This document shows, piece by piece, positions 43,038 through 52,481 of a DNA stretch of 64,000 bases. The stretch's first letter is position 1; each line of letters starts with the position of its first letter. The position numbers and the translations under genes are program-made. A model generated the notes under the pieces. That model worked only from the letters and a program-made list of their open reading frames with translations, did no database searches and was not told where the DNA came from. This DNA comes from Alphaproteobacteria bacterium (lineage in GTDB: Bacteria; Pseudomonadota; Alphaproteobacteria; Sphingomonadales; Kordiimonadaceae), in assembly GCA_013372975.1 (NCBI GenBank), contig JABXIS010000017.1, positions 83,940-147,939 of the forward strand, given 5' to 3'.

Positions 43038-44702
43038 CTATTCCCTATCTCCACCCGCGACATAGCGGTCAGTTCCGTCAATCACAGTACGCAAGACCCG
43101 TGTGTCCCGAATTGCAGCCGGGTCGATTTCGAAAAGATTTTGGTCAAGCACCACAAAATCCGCCAGATATCCCTCTTTGATCTGCCCCAGCCTGTCGTCC
43201 ATGAAGGCACCATAGGCATTGTTAACGGTATAGGCCCTGAGCGCATCAAGCACACTGACCTTTTCTTCTGGTATCCAGCCCTCCGGCATCTTGCCATCAA
43301 TCGTGGCACGCGTGACTGCCGCATATATTCCTTCCATTGGATCAAGGGGTGTCACCGGCCAGTCAGACCCGAATGTGACAGTGGTACCTGCAGCCAAGAG
43401 CGAGTTCATTGCATAGGTGCCTGCAAGGCGATTGGGCCCCAATCGCCGCCCGGCCCAGCGGCCATCGTCAATGATGCTGTAGGGATGCATGGAGGCGACC
43501 ACACCAAGATCAGCAAACCGAGGGATTGCCTCTGCCGTCAGGTGCTGTGCATGTTCAACCCGGTGCCGGCGCTCCTTGCCTGCACCAAGGCCCTCAAAGA
43601 TATCCATCAGCCGATCATTGGCCTGAAATCCGATCGCATGAATGGCCATATGCAGCCCGGCGTCCGACGCCCCCTTCATCCGCTCGCCCAACTCTTCCAT
43701 GGTCAGAAGTGGCAGGCCACTGTTGCCGGGTTCATCAGAAAAATCTTCATAGAACCATGCAGTGGAAGAACCAAGCGAGCCGTCCACAAATCCTTTCACG
43801 CCGCCCCACCGGAGCCAATCATCCCCGCGCCCGTGCTCAGACACAAAGTCCGCCATTAGCTGCCAGTCAGCAAGCTGGGTGAAGGCGTAAACACGAAGGG
43901 TCAGTTCGCCCCGCTTGTGCATACGGCGGAAGGTATCAAAGGAGCTCCAGTTCCAGCCCATATCATGCACTTGGGTCACGCCCTTGCTGGCCGCATGTTT
44001 CATCCCGCGGCGGAAGGCCGCTTCCATCTGGGCGTCCGTTGGGGCCGGAATCACACCTTCAAGAAGCGTCATCGCCGTATCCTTCAGGATACCTGTGGCC
44101 CGCCCCGTCTCGTCCCGCACAATCACACCGCCCTCGGGGTCCGGAGTCGTGTCATCAATGCCAGCCAGCTTGAGAGCTGCGCTATTCACAAGCACCATAT
44201 GCTCGTCCAATCGGCTAACCGCCAATGGTACGTCACCAGTAACGGCATCCACCCAGGTCCTGTCAGGCAATGTGCCGCCCCACAATTCATGGTCCCAGCT
44301 GCCACCTTGTATCCACTCGCCCTCACTTGCCTCTGCCGCCGCTTCGCCAATCAGCCGCGTGAACACTTCTGGCGTAGCGGCGTTCCGCAGGTTCACCCGT
44401 GTGAGGCCAAAGGAACCCAGATCAAAATGCACATGATTGTCAATGAGGCCGGGCACAACAAATGCACCATTCAAATTCACCTGTTCGGTTTCCATGCCAA
44501 TATGGGGCAGCATATCTGCGTCTGCGCCCACTGCGACGATGCGGCCATCTTTTACGGCGAACGCCTGCGCGTCCACGCTGTCAGATTGTCCTGTCCAGAC
44601 TACACCATTGGTAAAAACCCTGTCGGCACCTGTTTTGGGGTCGGCACAAGCGGCCAAGGCCAGGAAAGCCAGACAGACAAAAATCTTATGAGACAAGTGC
44701 AT
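43038..44702 (-). CDS. YtcJ-like amidohydrolase, putative lipoprotein
   Basis: 554 residues from ATG 44702, which has GGAGG 5 nt upstream; the longer frame starting at 44807 has no ribosome site. The N-terminus MHLSHKIFVCLAFLALAACA is a lipoprotein signal with lipobox LAAC and Cys 19, so it sits on the periplasmic membrane face. Amidohydrolase-3 features: VFTNGVVWTGQ, VPGLIDNHVHFDLGSFG (HxH), QGGSWDHELWGG, GVKGFVDGSLGSSTAWFYEDF, HAIGFQANDRLMDIF, RRHRVEHAQHL and GSDWPVTPLDPMEGI with the catalytic Asp. The family includes N-substituted formamide deformylase. Substrate unknown. Confidence 0.88.
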   Translation of the reverse strand: MHLSHKIFVCLAFLALAACADPKTGADRVFTNGVVWTGQSDSVDAQAFAVKDGRIVAVGADADMLPHIGMETEQVNLNGAFVVPGLIDNHVHFDLGSFGLTRVNLRNAATPEVFTRLIGEAAAEASEGEWIQGGSWDHELWGGTLPDRTWVDAVTGDVPLAVSRLDEHMVLVNSAALKLAGIDDTTPDPEGGVIVRDETGRATGILKDTAMTLLEGVIPAPTDAQMEAAFRRGMKHAASKGVTQVHDMGWNWSSFDTFRRMHKRGELTLRVYAFTQLADWQLMADFVSEHGRGDDWLRWGGVKGFVDGSLGSSTAWFYEDFSDEPGNSGLPLLTMEELGERMKGASDAGLHMAIHAIGFQANDRLMDIFEGLGAGKERRHRVEHAQHLTAEAIPRFADLGVVASMHPYSIIDDGRWAGRRLGPNRLAGTYAMNSLLAAGTTVTFGSDWPVTPLDPMEGIYAAVTRATIDGKMPEGWIPEEKVSVLDALRAYTVNNAYGAFMDDRLGQIKEGYLADFVVLDQNLFEIDPAAIRDTRVLRTVIDGTDRYVAGGDRE

Positions 44703-44782
44703 GATATCCTCCCCGAAAGTTCTCATGACAGGCCATGGTGCCATCAAAGGCACCGAATTAAGCCCGGAACTCAGGACAGAAA

Positions 44783-44799
44783 GCCGGATTTCATCCGGC
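44783..44799 (-). terminator. Hairpin terminator after trhA
   Basis: GCCGGAT (44783-44789) and ATCCGGC (44793-44799) form a perfect 7-bp stem with a 3-nt loop, followed on the minus strand by TTTCTGT. It lies 19 nt beyond the trhA stop. Confidence 0.6.
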
Positions 44800-44817
44800 G
44801 GCAACACCGCGCGACAC

Positions 44818-45480
44818 TCAGATTACATACTGGTAGATAGCCACAAAATGACAGGCCGCGCCCGCAACCACAAACCCGTGCCAGATGGCGTGTGTGTATC
44901 TGATTTTCTTGAGAGCGTAGAAAATGGCCCCAACGGTGTAGGCAAGCCCTCCTGCAATGATCCAGTTGATCGCCGCTTCAGGCAACCGGTCGGAAAGTTC
45001 CCCCATCATCAACACCGCGGCCCAGCCCATCGCCAGATACAATGTCAGCGACACTGCGCTGAATTTTTTGGCTGTTTTCTTGAAGAAAGCGCGCGCCTTC
45101 AGTGCTGTGCCCAACAGGGCCGCACTCCACACACCCGCCATGACCCAGCCACCAAGGGCTGTGGGCAAGGTAACAAGAGCGAAAGGCGTATAGGTGCCCG
45201 CGATTTTGAAATAGATGGCAGAGTGATCCAGCATCTTCAGGAAAGCCCGCGCGCGGGTCATAAAAAAGCTGTGGTAGAGCGTGGAGGCCGTGAACATAAA
45301 AACCATACAGCCCGCATACATGGCCGCTGCGGTTACTTCCACCGCGCCGCCGGTTTCCGCAGCCTTCATCACCAGAAAAACCAGCCCAACCATGGCCGCC
45401 AGGGCCGCAAGGCCGTGGCTGACAGCGTGGGCGATCTCTTCCCCTATGGAATAATCCTGGCTTGCCGCAGCTGTTGTCAT
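44818..45480 (-). CDS. trhA: TrhA/hemolysin III family membrane protein
   Basis: 220 residues with seven TM helices, the PAQR/hemolysin III fold (YqfA, renamed TrhA). Hallmarks: EEIAHAVSHGLAALAA in helix 1, FTASTLYHSF with the Ser and His, KMLDHSAIYFKIAGTYTPF with the Asp-His pair, and HAIWHGFVVAGAACHFVAIY with the last His residues, which together bind a metal. ATG 45480 is chosen over 45612 because the family starts near EEIAHA and the longer frame would overlap the upstream gene. The role in bacteria is membrane energetics or lipid homeostasis rather than haemolysis. It lies 85 nt after the FMN dehydrogenase. Confidence 0.92.
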   Translation of the reverse strand: MTTAAASQDYSIGEEIAHAVSHGLAALAAMVGLVFLVMKAAETGGAVEVTAAAMYAGCMVFMFTASTLYHSFFMTRARAFLKMLDHSAIYFKIAGTYTPFALVTLPTALGGWVMAGVWSAALLGTALKARAFFKKTAKKFSAVSLTLYLAMGWAAVLMMGELSDRLPEAAINWIIAGGLAYTVGAIFYALKKIRYTHAIWHGFVVAGAACHFVAIYQYVI

Positions 45481-45565
45481 GATCCTGCCCTTCATTGCTT
45501 GGTCGGCAAGCTTACCCAGATAAGGGGCGAAAGCACAAGCACCACATGGCTCGGCGAGCTTGTAT

Positions 45566-46714
45566 CTATTTCGCGAGAAGGTGGGCACCGATCTCACTGA
45601 CCTTGCCTGCACCCGAAAGCACCATGGATCTTTCTAATTCCGCCAGCATCAACCCGAGCATACGATTTACGCCCGCCTCGCCCGCTGCCGCCAGCGCATA
45701 AAGATAGGGCCTTCCGAACGCCACTGCGTTTGCGCCCCGCGCAAGGGCTTTCACAATATGATTGCCCCGCCGCACGCCGCCATCCACGATCAACTCCATC
45801 CCGGCACCCACCGCCTCGCGCATGGGAGCCACACAATCAATCGGTGCCACGGCACCGTCAAGCTGCCGCCCACCGTGATTGGAAATCATGATGGCTGATG
45901 CCCCGGCTTCTTTTGCCCGCACGGCGTCACGAGCATTCAGGATACCCTTGATGGCGAAGGGCCCGCCCCAGGCCTCGATAATTTTTGCCGCATCGTCCCA
46001 GGTTACGCTGTTATCAAACTGGCTGTTCACATAGGCGATGACACCCATCGGGCCAGCTGCCAGCGCATCCTGCCGGTGCGCCACATTTGCCAGGCTGAAG
46101 TCACGATTGCGTAGCAAATTGAATAACCATTTCGGATGCGCAACAAAGCTCGAAAGGCTTGAAGCAGTCAGTTTGGGCGGCATAACAAAACCGGTACGCA
46201 GATCCCGCTCGCGATTACCAGCCGCCGCCATATCCACTGTCAGGCACAGGGCATCATAGCCCGCAGCTTTCGCCCGTTCGACAAACTCAAGGGTCAACCC
46301 CCGGTCCTTGTGGATATAAAGCTGGAACATTTTTGGGCCGGTGCAGGCATCTGCGACCTCTTCCATGCTCGAGGTGCCAAGCGTGGAAAGGCTGTACATC
46401 AAGCCGTGCCGGGCCGCAGCGCGTGCAACGGCCAGTTCCTTTTCATGGTGGAACAAGCGGTTCATACCGGTGGGCGACAAGATCACGGGTGCCGCAAGGT
46501 CCGACCCCAGAACCTTCGTCCGCATGCTGACTTCCCGCAGGTCCTTCAGATATTCGGGCGCCAGCGGATAGCGCGCAAACGCGTCTGTATTCTCGGAAAG
46601 CGTCCATTCGTCATCTGCGCCACCATCAATATAGTGAAACATGGGCGCTGGCAGCGCCCGCCGGGCAGCCCTTCTGAAATCATCAACATTCAACAGCTTC
46701 GACAGCCGAACCAC
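45566..46714 (-). CDS. lldD: FMN-dependent alpha-hydroxyacid dehydrogenase (LldD-like)
   Basis: 382 residues from GTG 46714, which follows GGGGAGG at 6 nt; the frame extends to 46774 but that start lacks a ribosome site. The enzyme oxidises L-lactate or another 2-hydroxyacid with FMN, probably passing electrons to quinone. Motifs: NVDDFRRAARRALPAPMFHYIDGGADDE with the catalytic Tyr, APVILSPTGMNRLFH, FQLYIHKDRG, LCLTVDMAAAGNRERD, FAIKGILNARDA with the FMN Lys, IMISNHGGRQLDG with the catalytic His, and DGGVRRGNHIVKALARGA. Lactate is the default substrate; mandelate or glycolate are alternatives. Confidence 0.9.
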   Translation of the reverse strand: MVRLSKLLNVDDFRRAARRALPAPMFHYIDGGADDEWTLSENTDAFARYPLAPEYLKDLREVSMRTKVLGSDLAAPVILSPTGMNRLFHHEKELAVARAAARHGLMYSLSTLGTSSMEEVADACTGPKMFQLYIHKDRGLTLEFVERAKAAGYDALCLTVDMAAAGNRERDLRTGFVMPPKLTASSLSSFVAHPKWLFNLLRNRDFSLANVAHRQDALAAGPMGVIAYVNSQFDNSVTWDDAAKIIEAWGGPFAIKGILNARDAVRAKEAGASAIMISNHGGRQLDGAVAPIDCVAPMREAVGAGMELIVDGGVRRGNHIVKALARGANAVAFGRPYLYALAAAGEAGVNRMLGLMLAELERSMVLSGAGKVSEIGAHLLAK

Positions 46715-46796
46715 CGCATTCCTCCCCGCAGCAACAATATTTACATACTGCCGGAAGCCAGAGGGAACAAGCATTCAACAAATCTGAAAAGGAAAA

Positions 46797-46829
46797 CGGG
46801 CTGACTGGGGGTTCCACGCAGTCAGCCCG
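46797..46829 (-). terminator. Strong Rho-independent terminator of the TPR gene
   Basis: CGGGCTGACTG (46797-46807) and CAGTCAGCCCG (46819-46829) form an 11-bp perfect stem. On the minus strand it is followed by TTTTCCTTTTC. It lies 28 nt past the stop of the TPR protein. Confidence 0.9.
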
Positions 46830-46856
46830 TGAAGTTTGTGAAGGGGTGAGGTTTGG

Positions 46857-47330
46857 TTACCCTTCACACTGGGACACAAAGGGGCCGCGCACATGCCGCG
46901 GACTCAGAGCATGCGCCGCACAATAATCAGCAAGCGCAGATCGAGTGTCGCCGAGCGCCTTGCGCGCATTACCCCGGTTAACGAAAGCTTTCCAGTAACG
47001 GCCGTCCTCTGCGATAGCGTCCGTGCAGGCCTCAGCAGCACGCTCGTACTCGCCCTGGAAATACAGGGACGCACACAGGGAGTTCTGGACGATGGCCATA
47101 TGCTCCGTGCTAAGATTACCGGTGGCAGCTTTGCTGAAATGGCTAACCGCAGTTTCATAGTCGCCTGCCGCCATTGCCCGTTGACCAAGGGCGATATTGC
47201 GGTCAGGGTTCATATAGAAGATCTGGCTGTTTTCCGCTTTCACCGGCACGCTCAGGAGGAACAGAAGCGCCAGTGAAACAGTCGCGGCTATCGCCATCAG
47301 CCTCGACATATACTCATGATTGATAGACAT
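46857..47330 (-). CDS. Exported TPR-repeat protein
   Basis: 157 residues. The signal peptide is MAIAATVSLALLFLLSVPVKA (residues 12-32; cleavage after KAEN is likely). The remaining 120 residues contain three TPR-like units: NIALGQRAMAAGDYETAVSHF, AIVQNSLCASLYFQGEYERAA and AFVNRGNARKALGDTRSALA. Two cysteines near the repeats and one at the end may form disulfides. AAGGAG precedes ATG 47330 at 8 nt. Small secreted TPR proteins act as scaffolds in the envelope; I cannot name this one. It is divergent from the LysR gene (95-bp gap) and has its own terminator. Confidence 0.8.
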   Translation of the reverse strand: MSINHEYMSRLMAIAATVSLALLFLLSVPVKAENSQIFYMNPDRNIALGQRAMAAGDYETAVSHFSKAATGNLSTEHMAIVQNSLCASLYFQGEYERAAEACTDAIAEDGRYWKAFVNRGNARKALGDTRSALADYCAAHALSPRHVRGPFVSQCEG

Positions 47331-47425
47331 GTTATTTACTCCTTATCCTCGTCTGATGTATAATATCGCTAGGCTTGATCGTTTTTGTAAGCCGCCAATT
47401 TCTCTTAAATTAATGAGATTTATTC

Positions 47426-48367
47426 ATGAATAGCCGATTGATAAAACTGGTTCAGGCCAGCCCATTCCTTGCCACGCTGCACACTTGCGGCAATTTCACC
47501 CGCGCGGCAGAGATGATGGGGGTTCATCAAACGGCAGTCAGCCACCGGGTGCGGGCCCTTGAAGATATGCTTGGCATCCAATTGTTCGAACGCACAACCC
47601 GTGCCTTGAAATTCACGCATGCCGGGGAACTGTTGTGCCGGGCCGCACACGCCAGCGTGACAGACCTTGAGGACGCGCTCGACCGCATCATGCAGGCGCG
47701 CAATTCTTCGACCATCCGGGTATCGGTGCCGCCGTCCATGGCCATGAAATGGATGGTGCCAAAGCTGACACAGGCGCGGTCAGCAGGCCTTGCCCTGTCT
47801 GTGCAGGCACAAACCAAACTGGTGGATTTTACACGCGGCGAGGCGGATATCGCCATCCGTTACGGCATTGGTCCCTACCCTGGCCTACATTGCCTAAGGC
47901 TTGGAACCTCTTACATGCAGGCGCTTGCAAGCCCGGCATACATTCAGGCAAAAGGCGTTGATCCCGCCGCACCCTGGACGATGGAACATGACATCCTTAT
48001 GGATCATGTAACGGAGACAGACCAGATACCGTTCGGCTGGCTTCAATTTTCGGAATCCGAACCCGCCTTCACCCAAGGATTTGATGATCCAGTCAGCCGG
48101 TTTGACCGCACCGATCTGGCGCTTCAGGCGGCCATGACTGGGCTTGGCGTCGCCCTTGGCCGGTCCCTCCTGTACGAACAGGATGTGGAAAACGGCTTTC
48201 TTGTACCACTTGGCCGCCCCCACGCTGTCAAACCAACAGACTGGCTTGTCTGCTCCCACGAGTTTGCCCAAACCCGGAAATACAAAACTTTCGCGGCCTG
48301 GCTCCAGCAAGAAATCGCTGACACCCGCGCCATCATGGACAGTTTCTTTCCATCAGACGCTTCATAA
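47426..48367 (+). CDS. LysR-family regulator, GcvA-like
   Basis: 313 residues. The winged helix is at residues 10-65: LATLHTCGNFTRAAEMM, GVHQTAVSHRVRALEDM, LGIQLFERTTRALKFT. The effector domain has the GcvA-group features FTRGEADIAIRYGIGPYPGL and FDRTDLALQAAMTGLGVALG. It is divergent from the small TPR gene and convergent with the propeller-amidohydrolase gene. LysR regulators usually control the divergent gene, here the TPR protein. The T-N11-A site was not identified. Confidence 0.9.
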   Translation: MNSRLIKLVQASPFLATLHTCGNFTRAAEMMGVHQTAVSHRVRALEDMLGIQLFERTTRALKFTHAGELLCRAAHASVTDLEDALDRIMQARNSSTIRVSVPPSMAMKWMVPKLTQARSAGLALSVQAQTKLVDFTRGEADIAIRYGIGPYPGLHCLRLGTSYMQALASPAYIQAKGVDPAAPWTMEHDILMDHVTETDQIPFGWLQFSESEPAFTQGFDDPVSRFDRTDLALQAAMTGLGVALGRSLLYEQDVENGFLVPLGRPHAVKPTDWLVCSHEFAQTRKYKTFAAWLQQEIADTRAIMDSFFPSDAS

Positions 48368-48373
48368 AAAAAA

Positions 48374-48391
48374 GGGAGGCCAAAGCCTCCC
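48374..48391. terminator. Bidirectional terminator between LysR and propeller-amidohydrolase
   Basis: GGGAGGC (48374-48380) and GCCTCCC (48385-48391) with loop CAAA. Eight A residues lie to the left, giving a U-tract for the minus-strand gene ending at 48417; the right side is CTTAATAA. Confidence 0.85.
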
Positions 48392-48416
48392 CTTAATAAC
48401 CATATTATCGCTATCC

Positions 48417-51400
48417 CTAGCGAATGGCACTTTCAGGCCGATCCGCCCAATAGAAGGGCGCGGGCTTATAGTCCCCCGTCACCTCTTCCGCCAGCGTGTC
48501 TGACCGGTATAGACGGCCATTGAGCATCACATGGGTCAGCTTGTCTGTATCCCGGATATTGGAAAGCGGATCACCATCCACAATCACCAGATCGGCAAGC
48601 TTGCCGGCCTTCAGGCTACCGATATCATCATCCATGCCCATGTAGCGCGCCGGTGCGATGGTTGCCGCCTCGATCGCCTGCAAGGGGCTCATGCCACCAC
48701 GCACAAAGCTCCACATCTCCCAGTGGGTGCCGAAACCTTCGCGCTGGCCATGGGCGCCTGTGTGGACACTTACACCGCGATCCATCAGGTCTTTGGCAAA
48801 TGCGGCATTGAGGGCATCACCATAATCTTCCTCTGGCGCCATTTCGCGGCGGACAGAGCGCGGCTGCAACACAGCAGGTGGCACAAAATGGCTAAGGCGC
48901 GGGTGTTTCCACACGTCCAGATGTTTGTACCAATAATTCTCGCCGCCAATGCCACCAAAGGCCACGTTCAGGGTTGGCGTGAAGCCCACATCGGTTTGTG
49001 GCCAGAACTGCAATACGTCCCCATAGATATGCTGGTTCGGCAGTGTGTGTTCTACACCCGTGTTGCCGTCTACGATCAGGTTCATATCCTGATGGAACAG
49101 CGATCCACCTTCAGCCACCACATTCAGGCCAAGCTGCCGCCCGGCTTCCACCACCTGCTGGCGCTGGTCACGCCGCGGCTGGTTATAGTTTTTGATGCTG
49201 ATGGCCCCTTGCGCCTTCAGGCGGCGGGCATGGGCAAGCGCGTCATTGATGGCATCCACAGGTGCCCAATAACTGGCCTTGGCGCCATAAACAATCTCGG
49301 CAGTCGAGAAAGTGCGTGGTGACAGGATCTTGCCCGCCTGCTGATATTCGCTGGCTGCAAACACCAAAGTCGCCGTGCTGGATGGGTTATGGATCGTGGT
49401 CACACCAAAGGCCAGATGCCCCATGGCATTCCAGTTTTGCTCAGGCACCACATCACCGCTGCCGTATGGGCCATGGGCATGGATATCCACAAAACCGGGT
49501 ATGATGGTTTTGCCTGTGGCATCTACCACACGCGCACCCTTTGGCACAGCCACATCCTTGCCCACCGCCGTGATGCGGTTACCTTCAATCAGGATGGTGC
49601 CACCTTCGATCACGCCTGCTTCATCCATGGTGACGATGCGTGCGCCCGTGATGGCCGTCACCCCTTCTGGCTTGGCGGCATTAACGGCCATAGACATATC
49701 AAGCCCGCTTTCAGGCGCCTTGAAATCAGTGGCGTAGGCTTCCGCCACCGTCACCTTCTTTAACACCGGCCCAATGGTCCAGTATGCGGTGCTGTCATCG
49801 GCCCAACCGATATAGGTGCCGCCATCCCGCGACAGCTTCGCCACCGGCACAGCGCTAGAGGAAGGCGCAAGCGATACGGCTTGGCCGCTTTTCGGAAGCG
49901 GCGCCATATAGACATGATAATTCTCACGCCACAGGATATGGCTGCCAGATGGACTGAGAGCAAAATCCGTTCCGAATTTGGTGGTCGCAAGCGTGCGGGC
50001 ATCAAAACCGTCGGCCGTTACACTGACAAGGTTGCCACCCCGCTTCACCAAAACACGGCCATGGGCAGCGAACTGAGGGTCAGAACCGCTCTTTGTCACC
50101 AGATGGCTTTTGCCTGATGCTGTATCCAGCATATAGACGCCCGGGTTTTCACCGTGGGTATCATCGAGGAGATAGCCCCCCTCGCGCTTGCGGTACAGGA
50201 GGCGATTGCCTTCGCCATCCACTGCCAGATCGGCATAATGGCCGGGTTCAGAGAGCACGGCTTTCGCCTTGCCGCCCTTCGCGCTAACCTTACGAATGCT
50301 GCCCAGCTTCTGATCATCCCATGTGAGGAAATAGATGGTTTTGCCATCTGCCGACCATTTGGGCGAAAGTTCAAAACCGTAATCGCCACCACGGGTCAGC
50401 TTTTTCGCTTCCCCGTCACCGTGCTTCACATAGAGTGCGCCAAGGCTTTCAAACACCACTGACTTTCCGTCAGGGGATGGTGCCGCGAAACGCACCATCT
50501 TGGTGCGGAAGGTATCGGGCGCCACATCTACCTTGAAGCGCGGCGGCGCATACACCGTGCGGGTATCTTCAACATGGAAGGGAATTTCAGCTTTCCGGCC
50601 ATTTGCCGCATCAATACGCCACAGTTTCCCGCGCGACCAATAGACGATTTCCCTGCCGTCCGGTGTCCAGTCCATGTTCGGGTAGAGGCCGTGCACCGCC
50701 CAGCCTTCCTGCATGTCATAATCCAGATTGTCGTCGAGCATGGTCAATTCGCCGGACGCGAGATCCTTCACAAACAGGCGAGATTTGGCGCGCACACGCT
50801 TCACAAAAGCCAGCTTGCTGCCGTCAGGCGACGGCGTTGGCCGCACAGCACCACCGGGGCCGCCCGCCACGGTTTCAACCTCGCCGTCCGCGAGCGACAC
50901 CTTCTTAATCTGGAACACTTCCGTGTTGCTGTCTTGTGCATAGAGGAAGGTGTTACCGGGCGTGACATTCATGGTGTAATAAATGCCGCTACCGTCGGCC
51001 GTGAACATGGGTTCGCCCAGCTCTTTCTGGAAGGCATCATTGGGGCGCTTCACAACCTGCACACCGCCTGAAGCCCTGCCCGAAGCGTGATACATCCAGA
51101 TTTCGCCGGTTCCCAATGACCGGTATGTGGTGAAATGTTTGCGCGCCGCGATATAGGTGCCATCTGGGCTCCAGGTCGGGTTATTGAGAAGCCGGAAGCT
51201 TTCCTTGGTGATCTGGCGCATGTCAGAGCCATCAGCTTTCATCACCCAGATATTGTCGCCACCCTCGCGGTCACTTGTAAACGCGATCTCTGATCCGTCT
51301 GGCGAAAAGCGCGGCTGCATTTCCCAGGCCACGCCGCTTGCAATGGGCGTTGCCTTGCCGCCGGAAATGGGCATCACATAAATATCGCCCAATAGATCGA

Positions 51401-51593
51401 ACGCGATGCTTTTGCCGTCCGGGCTTACATCCAAGCTCATCCACGTGCCTTCACGCGTATCGATTTTCACATCTTTCACCGCGCCTGAGACAGGCGGGTT
51501 GCTTACGTCCCATTTTTCCTTGCCGTCGGCAACAGCGGAAACAGACAGCATCGCTGTCATCAAAGCGCCGAGCGCCACTCCCCCAAATTGCAT
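48417..51593 (-). CDS. Exported TolB-like propeller fused to amidohydrolase
   Basis: 1058 residues from ATG 51593 (AGGA upstream; signal peptide MQFGGVALGALMTAMLSVSA). Residues about 45-640 are repeated WD40-like/TolB blades with the signature SPDGxxIAF (DVSPDGKSIAFDLLGDIYV, RFSPDGSEIAFTSDREGGDN, TWSPDGTYIAA, PSPDGSKLAFVKR). The C-terminal 400 residues are an amidohydrolase: ITGARIVTMDEAGVIEGG, IPGFVDIHAHGPYGSG (HxH), then VEHTLPNQHIYGDVLQF, SVHTGAHGQREGFG and the late AGKLADLVIVDGDPL. This resembles periplasmic prolidase-like amidohydrolases, so hydrolysis of peptides or cyclic amides is plausible. Monocistronic, with a strong terminator. Confidence 0.9.
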   Translation of the reverse strand: MQFGGVALGALMTAMLSVSAVADGKEKWDVSNPPVSGAVKDVKIDTREGTWMSLDVSPDGKSIAFDLLGDIYVMPISGGKATPIASGVAWEMQPRFSPDGSEIAFTSDREGGDNIWVMKADGSDMRQITKESFRLLNNPTWSPDGTYIAARKHFTTYRSLGTGEIWMYHASGRASGGVQVVKRPNDAFQKELGEPMFTADGSGIYYTMNVTPGNTFLYAQDSNTEVFQIKKVSLADGEVETVAGGPGGAVRPTPSPDGSKLAFVKRVRAKSRLFVKDLASGELTMLDDNLDYDMQEGWAVHGLYPNMDWTPDGREIVYWSRGKLWRIDAANGRKAEIPFHVEDTRTVYAPPRFKVDVAPDTFRTKMVRFAAPSPDGKSVVFESLGALYVKHGDGEAKKLTRGGDYGFELSPKWSADGKTIYFLTWDDQKLGSIRKVSAKGGKAKAVLSEPGHYADLAVDGEGNRLLYRKREGGYLLDDTHGENPGVYMLDTASGKSHLVTKSGSDPQFAAHGRVLVKRGGNLVSVTADGFDARTLATTKFGTDFALSPSGSHILWRENYHVYMAPLPKSGQAVSLAPSSSAVPVAKLSRDGGTYIGWADDSTAYWTIGPVLKKVTVAEAYATDFKAPESGLDMSMAVNAAKPEGVTAITGARIVTMDEAGVIEGGTILIEGNRITAVGKDVAVPKGARVVDATGKTIIPGFVDIHAHGPYGSGDVVPEQNWNAMGHLAFGVTTIHNPSSTATLVFAASEYQQAGKILSPRTFSTAEIVYGAKASYWAPVDAINDALAHARRLKAQGAISIKNYNQPRRDQRQQVVEAGRQLGLNVVAEGGSLFHQDMNLIVDGNTGVEHTLPNQHIYGDVLQFWPQTDVGFTPTLNVAFGGIGGENYWYKHLDVWKHPRLSHFVPPAVLQPRSVRREMAPEEDYGDALNAAFAKDLMDRGVSVHTGAHGQREGFGTHWEMWSFVRGGMSPLQAIEAATIAPARYMGMDDDIGSLKAGKLADLVIVDGDPLSNIRDTDKLTHVMLNGRLYRSDTLAEEVTGDYKPAPFYWADRPESAIR

Positions 51594-51671
51594 ATTGTAT
51601 CCTTTCCTGAAAACCTGCCCCACCCTATGCCCCAGACAAGGCCGGTGCAAGGCAGAATGCGACGAAAGGAG

Positions 51672-52418
51672 CTATCTTTGCGCTGCAGCTTCGGTGTCAT
51701 AGCCATAACGGTAGCGCTGCATCAAATCCCGGCGCAAAACATCTAGCGAGCTGTTGATCTCATTCAAACGAGCGATAAGAGCAGGATCGGTACCTCTACC
51801 GCATGCAAGCGAAAGGGCGCTCGGTCTCCAAATAAGTGCAAGCTCTGGCATGACCAACCTGGCTTTCTTCGCCGAATGGGGCGCCGCAAACACTCCGGAA
51901 AGCCAAAGATCCGCCCTGCCATGATAGAGAAGTGCAAGGGCAACATCGTCCCGCGGTGCCAATACAACTTCGGCACTTGTCATCTTCTGCAGGTTTGTAA
52001 CCGCGGCGGTACCACCCATTGCCGCAACAACAAGACCATCCAGCTTAGCTACATCCGAAATTTCGAGGCTTGATCCAGGCCGCTTATATAGCGCCCACCC
52101 GCCAGTAAATAGCGGGCCTACCCATTCGAACATTTGCTCCCTGTCCGGGGATCTAACCGCCGCGAACGCACAAGCCCCAGGCCTTTCCTTAGCTTCACGA
52201 AATGCTCGCGCCCAGGGCATCGATTTGATCGAATAGGTCACATTTGCCCTACTCAATATTTCTGCGAGCAGCTCGGTTGCTGCGCCGGTTACCTGTCCGG
52301 TGGTCTCGTCGGTGAAATTAAGGGGAGGATTTTCCTCGGTGAAGAGCTCTAGGGTCTGCGCCTGACAGCCCGCAGACAAAAGTGATAACCCAGCAAGAAA
52401 CCAAAGCAATAGTCTCAT
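51672..52418 (-). CDS. Orphan periplasmic solute-binding-like protein (SBP family 3)
   Basis: 248 residues with a signal peptide (MRLLLWFLAGLSLLSAGCQA; the GC could be a lipobox, LSAGC). It shares with the next gene and with 40470 the segments FTEENPPLNFTDETTGQVTG, MPWARAFREAKERPGACAF, REQMFEWVGPLFTGGWALY and LSLACGRGTDPALIARLNEIN. AGGGAAG precedes the start. It lies 63 nt downstream of its paralogue at 52482 on the same strand, so the two probably arose by tandem duplication. No ABC partner is present. Confidence 0.82.
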   Translation of the reverse strand: MRLLLWFLAGLSLLSAGCQAQTLELFTEENPPLNFTDETTGQVTGAATELLAEILSRANVTYSIKSMPWARAFREAKERPGACAFAAVRSPDREQMFEWVGPLFTGGWALYKRPGSSLEISDVAKLDGLVVAAMGGTAAVTNLQKMTSAEVVLAPRDDVALALLYHGRADLWLSGVFAAPHSAKKARLVMPELALIWRPSALSLACGRGTDPALIARLNEINSSLDVLRRDLMQRYRYGYDTEAAAQR

Positions 52419-52481
52419 AGATCTTCCCTACCCCAAGGAGGATCAGGCTACCAACGAGTAGTTAACAGCTTGCAAACAAGC

